Positions 48,690 through 60,304 of a DNA stretch of 64,000 nt are shown here, piece by piece. The stretch lies in NCBI GenBank assembly GCA_951804985.1, contig OX638130.1, positions 81,214,583 through 81,278,582 of the forward strand. The letters are read 5' to 3'. Source of the DNA: Dryomyza anilis. Its lineage: Eukaryota > Arthropoda > Insecta > Diptera > Dryomyzidae. Both the position numbers and the translations under genes were made by a program. The notes beneath the pieces are model-generated. The model was not told the DNA's origin. It worked only from the letters and a program-made list of their open reading frames with translations, and did not search any database. How positions within the stretch are numbered: the first letter of the stretch is position 1; each line of letters begins with the position of its first letter.

Positions 48690-49560
48690 GAAATATTTTT
48701 TTCGTAATTTTTAATTTCGTAAAATACACGAATAATTCGTAGAATACGGGAAACATTTGTAATTTCTATTTTTTTTTCCAAAATATTTTTCACGAACGAT
48801 TTGTATATATTACAAATCAATATTCGTAAAATGAAAACAACAACAAAATTACGAATTTTTTGTTTAAATTACGAAACTTTCGTTGTAACCGGAGTTTATT
48901 TCAGGGTTTTTAAATTATAAAATAAAAGTTATAATTTGTGGTCCGGGTAAGACTGCATGGGCGTCTATACCTGTCCTCACAATTTGTTTTGTTTTATTTT
49001 TATAGAAAACTAGCCACTAGTGTCTAAGTACTTGAGTCTAAGTTTTGAATTTTTTATGTATTTTAAATTTATAAAATAAATAGATTCAGGAGCTTGGGTT
49101 TAGACAGTTGTTTATTCTTCGACGTCTCCATGATCAGTGATTTACAAAAATGAGATGAGCATTGGTAAAATGTAACAAAAATGAGTAATTTTCATATAGC
49201 AAAAATGTTGAATAACATTAGAAAATAATTATGTTTTATGTTAGTGTAAAAGAATAAAATATATTAAAATTGAGTGCATAACTTTAAAATTATTAAATTA
49301 CTAATCTTTCGTAAATTGTGACGAATTTTACGAAACAATTGTGTAAAAAGGTACACCAATATTCAATAAATTACGAATCTTTCGTAGATGAAATCTACGA
49401 ATAGTTTCGTAAAATAAACAATTAATATTCGTAATTTTATCATAAATTTACGAAATTTCTTACGTGTATTTAACGAAATACTTCGTGGATAAATTTTACG
49501 AATTTTTCGTAAAATACACGAACGATTTTGTGTATTTTAAGCAGATTTTATTTTGAGTGT
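48690..49560. repeat. TTCGTAAAAT-rich palindromic repeat
   Basis: Both ends carry clusters of TTCGTAAAATACACGAA and related words (48700-48850 and 49310-49540), in opposed orientation as well as locally palindromic. The middle is ordinary AT-rich DNA. It is probably a worn foldback element; its exact ends are uncertain. Confidence 0.5.
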
Positions 49561-49839
49561 ATGGAATACCCTACACATTGGTGGGGATTTCAAAGTGGGG
49601 TAGTGAATTGTATACTTAAATTATAAGGTTCATAATTATGCTGATTACCCTAATCCTCAGAATGTTATTAAAATATCAGAAATGTACGTCCAATATCTCC
49701 AAAAATTGATATAAAAGTATACAAATTCTAATAAAAACATTTAGGAAAATAAAAGTCGGCGGATAACGTTTATTTTTAAAACACATATGAGTTAATATTT
49801 CATAGTTTTGTTTTCAATTACTTTCGACTAAATATATAT

Positions 49840-49930
49840 ACATTTCCATACCGGAAATGCTTCCTTCTGGGTGTTACAAACGGCGTACCATACTGAATAT
49901 ACCCTTTCACTCTTAGTGTAGGGTATAAAA
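49840..49930 (-). repeat. GGGTATA-type repeat, end fragment
   Basis: About 90 bp identical in type to the end of copy 2 (CATTTCCATACCGGAAATGC, TTCTGGGTGTTACAAACGGC, ACTCTTAGTGTAGGGTAT). The rest is missing. Confidence 0.75.
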
Positions 49931-50094
49931 AACAAAGGGCATAAACATAATTAAAAATAAAAGCAAAAATCAAAACACCAAACCAATAACAAAAGAAAAA
50001 TTTATAGGTACCTACATCCAATACGAACAATACACATATTGTTTTTTTGAATGTTCTTTATTTAAATCAAAATAAAATTTAAACATGGATGCAT

Positions 50095-50784
50095 TTAACT
50101 GGTCAACTTGGAGCAGCTCTTCACAAAGCCAGGGAATCCGGTAAAAGTGTTGGTGAGATCATTGAGTGCGACGTTGACACATTGATTGGCACCAGTGCCA
50201 ATGGTGGGCACTTTTTTGATCAGTTTCAGAGTCTTTTTGATTTGCTTCTTTAGTTTATTGAACTTGCCCAACATCTTCCAGAAACAATTCCAGCCAGTCT
50301 TTTTGTTTTCAGTGACTGACGCTTCGTAGTCGGAATTATTGCAGACCTTGTCGTTGACATTCAGAATGGCATCGACAGTGACGATAACGTCGTGGCAGGA
50401 TTTCAGAACAGCTTGAACCTTTTTGCTGGCCTCAACACCACATGCTTGAAAATCGTTGGTAAACTTTTGAGCGGCATTCTTCATGTCGACTGCTCCTTTG
50501 ATGGCGCAATTCATGCCCTTCAACGTGCGCAAAGACGCCTTCAGGACCCAGTACAAGCCGGAGAATGCGCCGTAAGATTCAATATCGACAAGATCATCGG
50601 CCAACTCTTGGGACATGAGTTCATAATCGAACTCTTGCACAGGCTCCACATTGACACTGGCATTGGCCTGTTGGAAGTTATTAGATTTAAGGTGTTTTTA
50701 ATTTTTTTAAAAGTTCAATCAGTAAATTACCGTAACAGCCACCAGGCAAAGCCCGGCCAATAAAGCAAATGTGACTATTTTCAT
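50095..50784 (-). CDS. secreted seven-cysteine protein, family copy D
   Basis: Exons 50784-50731 (signal, MKIVTFALLAGLCLVAV) and 50667-50095, with a 63-bp phase-0 GTAATT-AG intron; 208 residues. The mature protein is an acidic N-terminal stretch, then helix-rich sequence with cysteines in NCA, ACG, SCH, VCNN, WNCFW, QCV and SCS. Between WNCFW and QCV it is strongly basic (KFNKLKKQIKKTLKLIKK), which suggests an amphipathic helix. A TATA box is at 50831-50837 and AATAAA at 50057-50062. It is closest to copy C, about 2.4 kb downstream on the same strand, which points to a tandem duplication. An odd cysteine number leaves one free thiol or allows a dimer. Confidence 0.92.
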
Positions 50785-50830
50785 GATTAAGAAATACTGT
50801 AATTATAATAATTGTTTAGAAATCGCGTGT

Positions 50831-50837
50831 ATTTATA
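50831..50837 (-). promoter_or_regulatory. TATA box of family copy D
   Basis: TATAAAT within GGTATAAATACACGCG on the minus strand, 47 bp before the ATG. Confidence 0.72.
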
Positions 50838-52010
50838 CCATTGACGTCGTAGTTCTTTTGGGGATATTTTCAGTGGGACATTTTTAGCGCATTAAGTGGA
50901 TTCAATGTGCAATTGATAAATATTTCAATTAACTGTCAGCGTTCAATTAGCTGTTTTGAATTTATTTTATTTTTACTGATTTATTTTAATTGTCAGTTAT
51001 TATTTATTAAAATGCTGTATTCGTTTAAAAACAACCTAATCAATACATGTTGTTTATCATATTTATGAATTTTTTTGGAATACGTCAAGATGTCTAGATT
51101 GACAAACCCCATGGTATTAGGTTGATCTAATCAAGTGCCATTAATTTATGTATTTTCACATAATATCCGCCTTATAGAAATACAACAAACATTAATTAAA
51201 ATAAAAATAAATAAATATATTAAACATTTTTTGTATTTGAATCTGATTTTGTTTTCTACTTTTTGTAGAAACCTTGTATCTTCGAATATGCCGAAGGTAC
51301 ATTTTCGCACTTGGGAAATTAAAAATGTCCTACTCTGTAAAAAATACAGGGTTATTTTTTAAACTATTTTGGAATGTATATATATCTCGACCGAAAAAGA
51401 TTAAATTGTAATAATCCTAAAAGATTAAAAACATTTTGTAATACCTCTCTGCATTACATTGTAATACATCTTGTACTACTTTGCATGTAATCCTATGGGA
51501 TTAAAATTGTTATTGTAAAAAAAATTTAAAATTATTTGTATTATTTTATAAATAATATATTTTTATTATATTATTGTCATTATTTTATTTTAATAACTCT
51601 TATTCTTTAATTAATTTTCGTCTCTTTCGAAATTATTTTCTTCATTTCCGTCGAAAAAGGCGTTTTGAATTATAAAGCGAGCACTCGAGTAATGTTACTA
51701 ATATGGCGACAAGAAATTTATTTCAGTATTTGAATATATTTGTTATAATTCTTAAGTAAAAATTACAAATAAAAGGAATAAAAAAAATTTAGAAGGAATA
51801 AAAAAAATTGCACTGGCCGAGATTCGAACCTGCGATTTCCAATTTAACCTTTTATGGTTTAAAATTATGAAATAAACTATTTGAGTTTAAATTTTAAACC
51901 TTTATGGTTTTAACATATTAAATAAACAGAAAAATAAACTATTTGAGTTTAAATTTTAATAAAATTGGATGAAATTTATACTAAAAAAATTAAATTTCCA
52001 TGTTTAATAA
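50838..52010. other. non-coding stretch
   Basis: No gene seen. At about 51805-51835 the minus strand has a tRNA-like B box (GGTTCGAATC) followed by GGCCAGTGC and a T run, but no matching A box or tRNA body. AAATAAACTATTTGAGTTTA occurs twice near 51870 and 51930. TAATCCT/AAGATTAAA words recur near 51395-51510. Confidence 0.45.
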
Positions 52011-52011
52011 A

Positions 52012-52497
52012 AAATATATTAAATTTCAATCTGAGAAAGTTTAAAATTGGGTGTAAACTATTGATAAGTTTAAAAATTAGACATAAAAGTATTGAAATCA
52101 TATGTAATCCAAAGAAGAGTTTAAAAAATAGTCCAACATTTTTTACCGTATAGCTAAACAATTAAGGAGCCTCCGGGGCCGATATTATATCAACTCATGT
52201 TTAAATAAGTTTGCGTCAACGCTAGTTTCTCCATTGCGGACAGGGAAGATATATTAAATATATTAAATTTCAATTTGAGAAAGTTTAAAATTGGGTGTAA
52301 AATATTGATAAGTTTAAAAATTAGACATAAAAATATTGAAATCATATGTAATCCAAAGAAGAGTTTAAAAAATAGTCCAACATTTTTTTACCGTATAGCT
52401 AATCTTAACAAATAAGGAGCCTCCGGGGCCAATATTATATCAACCCATGTTTGAATAAGTTTGCGTCAACGCTGGTTTCTCCATTGCGGACAGGAAT
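52012..52497 (+). repeat. tandem duplication, ~240-bp unit
   Basis: About 52012-52251 and 52252-52497 are near-identical (for example AAAGTTTAAAATTGGGTGTA, GGAGCCTCCGGGGCC, TTTCTCCATTGCGGACAGG). The right end of each unit is LINE sequence, so the duplication includes the start of the RT fragment that follows. Confidence 0.85.
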
Positions 52498-52800
52498 GAT
52501 TGTTCCATACAGGACAAAGATTTTCCCATCTTGTTGGAATTTTGCCAATTACAGCTAGTTCCGAAAATAGACGAGGCTACGAACCCTGCCAATTACCTAC
52601 CCATTGCAATATGCTGTACCCTCTCCAAGGTAATGAAGAGCGTAATAAATTTTTATCTTGTGAACTATCTGGAGCGCAATGAATTACTTAGTGACCGACA
52701 AAATGATTTCTGTAGATCTAGGCGACTTAAGTCCTCTCCGAAAAGTGAAATAATTGTTTTTACCACGTCTCGGAGATTAACGTTGTAGCTCTAGCTATAT
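52400..52800 (+). pseudogene. non-LTR retrotransposon RT fragment
   Basis: The frame at 52531-52788 reads NPANYLPIAICCTLSKVMKS, then INFYLVNYLERNELLSDRQN and FCRSRRL. This matches the reverse-transcriptase segment YRPIAI..STLSK..E and NYLE...LLSDRQYGFR..RS of non-LTR elements such as the I, Loa and R1 groups. Upstream in another frame FASTLVSPLRT fits the preceding RT part, so a frameshift lies between. RYPI-to-YLPI and YGF-to-NDF changes, frame breaks and lack of the catalytic FADD region show a dead fragment. Confidence 0.85.
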
Positions 52801-53094
52801 TTAAGGCCCATGAGTTCGATTATTGTTTCAAAACTAATTGCATATGGGCAATTCCAGAAACCACGAAATTCAAAATGTTGGAAAGTTAGATATTACATTA
52901 TATTTGGAATCTTAAATCTTTTTCTTTTTTTATAACAGTTTCGGGTACTCTTCGGCATTTAATAAAACCAACCGAAACCATATCCGGTATACAAAATAAG
53001 AAATATACCAATATCCAAAATCAATATAAAAGATTTCAGTTTTATAAAAATGTAAAAAAGGTTCGAATTTTATTTAAGTCAAATTTGTTTTAAA

Positions 53095-53491
53095 TAGGAC
53101 TGTGCGATTAATCAATTAATCAAAATCTGGATTAATCAGAAATCCTGATTAATCTGATTAATTAAAATTTTGATTAATTAAAAATGAAAAAAAATTTATT
53201 CAACAACATTTGAACATTTTGTCAACTTAAATAAAGTGAACATTTATTTTTAAAATAATTTAAAAAAAAAATAAGTGTTATAAATGTTTAAGAACCATAT
53301 TGTAAAGTATTTTTAAAAATTTTGCGATGCAGAAGTTAATCAGAAATTCCGATTAATAAAAATGCTGATTAATCAATAAATCAAAATTTTGATTAATCAG
53401 TATCCAGATTAATTGATTAATCAATGCCACTTGATTTATCAATTAATCCGAAATTGACTAATCAAACAATTTGATTAATCGCACAGCCCTA
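53095..53491. mobile_element. hAT-type MITE, TAGGGCTGTGCGATTAATC ends
   Basis: 397 bp. Left end TAGGACTGTGCGATTAATCA, right end the reverse of TAGGGCTGTGCGATTAATCA. The 8-bp flanks GTTTTAAA (53087-53094) and GTTTTAAT (53492-53499) are an almost perfect duplication of hAT length. The interior is a long series of GATTAATC/AATTAATC words in both directions. Confidence 0.9.
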
Positions 53492-53499
53492 GTTTTAAT

Positions 53500-54283
53500 A
53501 AAAAAAAAAACAAAATAGAAAGTCAAACTTCGGTACCAATCTTAAAACCGAAACGGTAACCCAAACTGAAACAAGGTATAAAAACTAAATTGAAGCATTT
53601 CGTTAACAATCTTTGAATAAAACACAAAAGTTTAAAATAAATATGAAAAATATGAAATTATATTCCAAAATAATCATTCATTATAAACAACAATATAACA
53701 GTACATAGACAATATAGAAAATATGTGGGTTATTAATAATATGTTCCGATTAAATAGATAGTAGTTTTAAAAATAAGTTTGAAATACAAATGAAATAATA
53801 AAACAGCAGCATCCCAATATGCAAATATTTATATATAACACTTAAAACATGGACGAAAATATAAGTTATGAAAATATTGCACCGAAATTCCCAATTAAGT
53901 GATTAAAATACAAAATTTCTAAATAAATATATAGATACCTAGACATTTTACAAATGAGAGATTAAAAAAATTATATCATAAAATTTAACACTTTATAGTA
54001 TATGTAGCAATATTAAAAAGTATACGTTTTTAAATTAAAATTTTCAATATAAATATATTTTGTAGGTATAAAATAAAAATCTGTAAAAAATATTTATACA
54101 TTGCGATTAGGAGAATACGTTTAAACTTAGATATATAGATTTTTGTTTCCAATAAATTCGCTTAACATTTACATTGATATGGATTAATGGTATTACTTAT
54201 GGGAAGAAGCATTTCAAATGGAATTGAGCAAAATGCATTTCGAATTAAATATCGTATGGTTAATTAACATCTATACTTCCGCT
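53500..54283. other. 3' flank of the WKR-motif gene
   Basis: Very AT-rich and without frames or element ends. It presumably includes the 3'UTR of the gene ending at 54284. Confidence 0.5.
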
Positions 54284-57200
54284 CTAAATCAGGCTCAGTC
54301 GGCTGTTTGTCTTTCGCAGTTGCGCACGCCATGGAATGATGTTGTCGCTGTCGTCAGTTTCTTCCACCCTGTCGTTGCCTCGTTGAGGCTGCTCATCCTC
54401 GTTGTAGCCCTCGACACCGTTGCCATCTAGTCCATCGTGTCCGTCATTGTTCTCCTTGTTGTTCGTGCAGCCGTTGCCGTTGCTGATACTGCTGCTGAAA
54501 TTGTGACTCTGGTAGTTGGTGATGTCCGTGGTGCAAGACACTAGACTAATGTTGTCAATGGACATGGCGCGATTCTTCATGCGCCAGGACTCTGCAACAC
54601 GGTTGTTCTCCTCCACTTTTGGCGTATAAATGGTAGCCCTATGAATCGAAACCAAATTAGTATTGCAGAACACACAAAAAAAAGACTCAAACTTACTTCA
54701 ATTTACTCTCCGTCTCCTCGCGCCGTGCGAGCAAATCACGCTTCCATTGCGGTATCTGCGAGAGACGTCTGTTTTCTGCCTCCTTGGCCATGCGGTCCTC
54801 AAAGTCTTTCTTTGCACGTTCGGCCGCCTTTTTGGCCATCATCTGGCGCTTCCAGTCTGGTATGAGATTGCCCGCCTGATCCTTATCGGGTATCTGCGAA
54901 TAGATCTATGACAACGCGTGAAGCGTTCATTCGACAGTCTTTCTAAATGCGTTAATTACTAACCTGATCCACATAGTTATTGCCCGTGAATTGTTTCGTT
55001 ATTTCCGAGTAATGGTCTGAGTCATATTTGGTGGCCATTTGCTTTTCGACTTTCATCTTCTTGATGCCCGGTATGTCTTTCGAAATCTTGAGTTCCGCAA
55101 TCAGATCTGTCTTTAGGTAGGTGTCATTTGTCGAGGACAAGCACTGCATGCTGACGCTACGTGTTGGCATTTGGAATGGTTTTGGCACGCTTTTTGTATC
55201 GGTGCGGCGAAGCTGGATAAAAGTAATTGGTTTATTAAAAATTTCTAATGAATTTTATTTAAACTGTAGTCGCATACCATACGAGAAGTTATGCCCGGAA
55301 TAAATATTTTGACCAATGACTCTTTGAATACAGTGCAGTTATGATCATGTCAAACACAGATACCATAGAGAAAGCTTTCAATTAACTAACGGAGTTCCTA
55401 AATAGGACTTTCTGCCCAACCTGTCTCATTAGTCAACCTTGAAAAAAGCCAAATAATACCTGGTGAAATGTAGAATGATGTCTTACCATAGTGGACCCTA
55501 ATAAGGCCTTTGATAGGATCGCCTTATCGTATTTAGTCCAGAGATGTGAAATAATTTCCACACATGACGTTTTTTTCGTAAAGGATAGATTAGGTTACCT
55601 GATCTAGAACTTAGACAACTTGCACCAAAGTCACAAGGAGACTATTTAATAAGGCACCAGGACTAGTATACAGGCGTTACAGACCAACGACATATAATTT
55701 AAAATAACGACAAGATAAGCTAAACGTGATTCTTGGAAATGTTTGCGAATCACTAGCAATCTTCGACAAAGTCAAGCATCACAGGATATATAAAGAAGAC
55801 TAACGTCTCGTACAGATTCTTGCGAGGAAACTCATGAACTGCTACACTTCCTAGGTTGTAAGGACGGATGCATCCCAAGTTCGTATGGAACAACGCAGTC
55901 TTACAACCAAGACAATAACTAAGGAAAAAATAAAACGAGGAACAAACTAAAATGGGCCTTGATGTTTCAAAGAATCTCATAGGTACTCTTTACGCATCTG
56001 GTAAACATTTTCAGATATTAATCCACAAAGCCGGAATATCCAGCCATACTTGTCAGACCGATAAGTCTATCATCGTTTTTACTGAAAACATTGGAGCAAT
56101 TAATTGATGTAAATATTAGGGGTTTAAGTGACTATCGAAACATTAGCAGCGCACGGCACGCTTACCTGAAAAGGAAGTCGACAGACAAAGCGCTTCATAG
56201 TGCCATCCTATTCGTTGAAACATATTTCATAAGTTTCCAAATCATGTTACCATAAATAGGCTTTTTTTAAGGTTTCTTCGTAAAGGATAGTCCAGGATGC
56301 CCCACAAAATTTGAAAGATTGGTTACGCTAGTTGACCCTATTCTTGATTATGTCAGCTGGTCTTTCCACACATGAGTTTCAGGTTGTCTACTGACCACAC
56401 TACTGAACTTTAATAACTGATTTACAAAAACGGATTAATACTAATTTCTGACAAAAAGAACCTATTGCTATAATTTTTAATTTTATTAAACATTTGTACT
56501 TTTTTTCAGATTTTCAATTTATCCCGCCGTATGACATACCATAGGAGTATCAATAAATATTACCTGTACACTATTCAAATCTTGTATAGAAATCGCAGAG
56601 AGCGGTTGATGTTGCTTCCGGGTTGCTGTGTCCTGGCAGCTGGTGGCATGAGAACTCTGTTGTCTTGTGGTGAGCTTCTCGTGGTTTGGCATTGGCGGCG
56701 GTACTGGCAGTGGTGGCGGCGGCGGTGGTTTCGGTGGTTCGAAGCCAATTGGAAGCTGGTTTGAGACTTGTATCTGCATGTAGTCCTCGGTATCAGTGGA
56801 TCTAAATAGAAAGGCAATAATTGTTAAGTTATAAAATGGTATGGACTGGAATTTAGATCCGTCGGTAATATTCCAATTTATTAATTTGTTTAAATTGTAT
56901 AACCAAATGGACTTTTTACATTCGCTCTTCATAACATAAACTCCTCACATAAACAATTTTTAGAGAATTGGTTGTACGCAAAGGGATCAATAGATCCCCT
57001 TGAAATGCAATCCAAATAATAAAGTTAGTATTCAAATAACTTGGAGTATGTTAATGAATATGTAGATAATAATTGATTTTGCTCTTTCTATTTAAATTAA
57101 CACTTTAAAGTGATTTCTGATTCTTTTCTCAATTAGAAACTCAGTGCATTTGCACAGACCTTTGCCAAGTTCTTCGCGTTCGCAGCAACATCTTCGCGTT

Positions 57201-59337
57201 CAAATCCGAATTTCAACTAACTGCAATTTTCTCGAAAATGCAATTTTCGGCGATCGCAAGATGCGCTCTATGGAACACGCAAAATAATAATAAAAAAAAA
57301 TCGAGTGCAAAATATAATAAAGCCGGACGAGTGTCGGGCGGGCTGCTATGTGGTGTGAGCGCACTTGCAGTAAACACGCATTTCTCCCACAAGCCATGCG
57401 ATCCTAATTAATCTGCTCCAGCCACGACAGCAGCGCATCTCGTTAATCCCAAACGGAGGCAATTTGCTGTTGCGCATTTGGCAAATATTTTCACACATTT
57501 GGTTTTTTTTTTTTTAATCTTTTATTTCATTTTTGTTCATTTCGTAGTTTTTAGCGAGTGGCGTGAAACAGAGCAAAACCGAAACTTTGACTAAACAACA
57601 AATTGCAACAAATACCACGCACCTCAACTAGAAAAGTAACAATGTTGCTAAAATGAGTGGCTAGTGATGTGCGAGATCGTTGTGGATCTCGAAAAATTCG
57701 AAAAATATCTTCCGGATCACTAATAACTGTGTCGGAAAATAATATTTGAATTTTTAAATCTCGTTTACGATTTCGAAAATTTAAAAAATAAAGCAAAGTT
57801 TTACTCGAATCTGATATCGATTACATAAGCGCATTTTTGACGATACTTTTGAAATGTTAAAAGAAACGTCTTGACTACCAAATAGAATCTCGTATTCGAT
57901 TTCGCACTGAGCTACAAAAACCGATCTTTTTAACGAATTTAATCTCGATCACCGACGACAATCTAGTTCTCGAACTTCGATTAACGTTAGAACTACGAGT
58001 TCGAAAATTAAAAATAAAATTAATTTCGTACTCGATTTCGCATTGCATTACGACAAAAGATTCAAAGAAATTATAAAGTAAAAGGTTTTCCAATCTCATT
58101 TCTACAAGCGAATAGAAAAATATCTCTTATGTGGTCTCAATTACCGAAAATTTTTCTCGATCTCGAAAAATTGGAAAAATCAGATTTTTAATCTCCGCAT
58201 CTCTAATAAAGGGGTTGGAATATGATATTTGAAGATAATACGACAATAATTATGTGCTCAAGTCTCATTTTGACTACCAAAGATAATCTTGATTATGTCT
58301 CAAATTAAGAGATCTAGCGATGTATGAACCAAAGCATTTATGGTTATGAACTAGATTTTTAAGGTTTTTTTTATGAAAAAATGAACTCGTTTTGTTTTTT
58401 GACTCTTGATTTCGCGATACGAGATTCGAATATTTTTTTAAACTTGAAGACAATTAATAATTTTTTAGAATCTCATCTCGACTACAATCTAGTTAACGAT
58501 CGCATCAACATCGATTAATTTTATTTGACGAGATTTTTAAAATTTGGAACTGGAACATTTGAAATAACCGAATTTGTTTCTCGTATTTTGTCTCGTTTAT
58601 GGAACACAAACTCATTCCCGAAATCGCCTTGTATTACAAAACGATTTTTCAAGACAATCTAGTACTACGTATATCTCATCAACAATGAAATCGATATTCT
58701 TCAAAATTTTGACTCAAAAATTAAAAAAAAACATCAATCTTGCCTCGAATTACGAGATCGAGTGAGATTCCAAATTTATCGTCTCGTTCGCATCTCTATA
58801 AATGGCGTCTGTATTGAATATAGTTGCTGTTGCAGCAATGCACTTACCGCGCCGACGATGGACATGATCGCTTATCGCTGATGCTCTTCAGATACTCAGA
58901 CGGCTTGATCAGATGCGTGACGCCATCTTGCGAGTGATTGGGAAAACTGGGCGGTACGAAGGGCAGCACGAGCTGCTTGTTCACCAGATTCGGGCCGCCA
59001 GGACGTGAACCTTGGCCGGCGTTGGCGGAGTGTGTGCTGCCGTTGCTGTAGCCGTATTGGAACTGTTGCAGTTCGTAGTGATCCTCGACAGAGCAACTGT
59101 ACAGTTGCTGCTGCTGTTGCTGTTGTTGCAAGTGATGGTAGTGCGACTGTGCGGCTGTGCCATAGTTGCCACTATTGCTGCTGTTGTTCTGTTTGCTGCT
59201 GTTGCTGCTGTGATGGTAGTGGCTGCTGCTGCCGCCGCTTTCATTGTTGTTGTGGTTGCTGCTGCTGCCACTGCCGCTAGAATGTGCTGCAGACTGCACG
59301 CTTGATGTTCCATTCAGAAGCTTGGCTTTCTTGTTCG
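54284..59337 (-). CDS. Q/P-rich protein with WKR motifs, actin-associated type (3' part)
   Basis: Five exons join in frame: 59337-58848, 56801-56564, 55212-54964, 54893-54697 and 54638-54284. All borders are GT-AG and the phases match. About 509 residues are visible; upstream exons must lie beyond 59337. In order: a Ser/Asn/His-rich region, Q8 (about 71-78), a proline run (186-202), a basic segment with GIKKMKVEKQM, two repeats IPDWKRQMMAKKAAERAKK and IPQWKRDLLARREE (Trp 340 and 376) in a charged helical stretch, an Asn/Gly/Asp-rich linker, and the end IPWRAQLRKTNSRLSLI. IPxWKRxLLxRR-type motifs occur in actin-bundling or PP1-linked proteins such as espin and taperin/phostensin; I infer a cytoskeletal role from that recollection. 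No RVxF PP1 site was seen in the visible part. Confidence 0.85.
55330..56300 (+). pseudogene. LINE RT fragment in an intron
   Basis: On the plus strand, near 56060-56200, the frame reads RPISLSSFLLKTLEQLID then HAYLKRKSTDKALHS. This is the jockey-group RT pattern RPISL.SFLLKT.E and .HAY..G.ST..ALH. Further left, AFDRIALSYLVQRC near 55515 resembles another RT block (KAFD) but stands in the wrong order, so the element is rearranged or two fragments are joined. Stops and frame changes are frequent. It is antisense inside the intron between exons 2 and 3 of the WKR-motif gene. Confidence 0.75.
57110..57500. promoter_or_regulatory. less AT-rich intronic island, possible enhancer
   Basis: Within a 2-kb intron this stretch has higher GC, few homopolymer runs and words such as CTTCGCGTTC (twice), CAGCGCATCTCG, TAATTAATC and CCAGCCACGACAGC, but no frame or splice pattern. 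Such islands in fly introns are often regulatory. This is inference from composition only. Confidence 0.3.
57663..58802. mobile_element. hAT-like MITE cluster, TAGNGATGYG ends
   Basis: Left end TAGTGATGTGCGAGATCG; right end the reverse of TAGAGATGCGAACGAGACG, at 58802. An internal CATCTCTA near 58200 suggests two nested or adjacent copies. The interior is full of ATCTCG/CGAGAT, TCGAAAA and AATCTCG words in both directions. The outer flanks share GGC with 6 of 8 bases alike, an old 8-bp duplication at best. Confidence 0.6.
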
Positions 59338-59433
59338 CTGAAATTGAACAAATTTATGTATTTAATACTTTTCTACTACTAGCTATCGTACACATCTGTG
59401 GTTATAATGGTTATGGTAACTTAAGCATCCAAC

Positions 59434-59513
59434 ATAAAACCTCTTAAAAGGCACCTGGCAACGGCTCTTGCCTCGATTAACTCAGAGGCACTTGCGCATT
59501 GAAGAGGTTTTAT
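59434..59513. repeat. 80-bp imperfect hairpin
   Basis: ATAAAACCTCTT and AAGAGGTTTTAT form a 12-bp perfect stem. Inside, TGCCTC and GAGGCA can pair again. The region around it is not repetitive elsewhere in the window. It lies just upstream of exon 59337-58848 within the WKR-motif gene, so it would be intronic if upstream exons exist. Confidence 0.5.
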
Positions 59514-60304
59514 TTTATTTGGTTTTTTTCAGACATGCGCAGTTAATGCTTCTAAACATGACTAATAGCATTAGTCTGTGAGATGGTCTGTCCCTCATCG
59601 GGTTATCAAATAAATTATTTCGCGAATGAACAAAAAATGTATTTCCATGCATTCGGAGAATGTATTTTTTAAATCAGTAAATTATTCTTCCGGCCGTGAA
59701 TAATATACTTTCTTTACACATATTGATAAAAGAAAAGGGAACGGCTTTATTCTTGAATGATATGATATATCGATACCTCATAGTGGACTAATAATGGAAA
59801 ATCTAAAAATATTATTATTTGTAGACAAATCATTTGTTGTTAAGTGCTACTGTCTTAATTAGCTTCTGTCATCGTAAGTAAAATTAAAAAAAAAATGTTT
59901 TGTAATAAATTGGGACACCCATTTGGGACTACATTTCTAACATTGTCAGCTCTTTTTTTTTAAATATACGTTATGAAAAATATTAATAAAATGTTGAACT
60001 ACTGAATTGAATTGCATATTGTTCGCCTCTTGTGAAGTTTTCTTTTTGTTGGTTACGATATTGATATGCTTTTTAAATCGCGTTTTTGGTTTTTTTTTAG
60101 AGAAATCGTTTTACGGTATTTTTCGAGGATCAAACTCTCAAAATACAAATGTTTACAAAAAGAACCAAAGGCACATTTGGGATTTTGCCTAATCTAAAAG
60201 AAACCAATTTATCCGAAATCAATTTCCAGATTATTTGATTATATTCTGGGGTTTCTTGACCACATACACTATTTTTTTCATAGTGTAGTACATTAAATTA
60301 CCTA
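59514..60304. other. non-coding stretch, presumed intron
   Basis: AT-rich sequence with no exon or element end recognised. Confidence 0.45.

Noticed and set aside
51800..51840. A second tRNA-like piece with a B box and T run.
   Set aside because: No A box, D arm or anticodon arm can be formed; at most a fragment.
58896..59313. Other-frame open stretches over the Q/H/N-rich exon.
   Set aside because: They are shadows caused by the CAG/CAC-rich true exon, which alone splices in phase with its neighbours.
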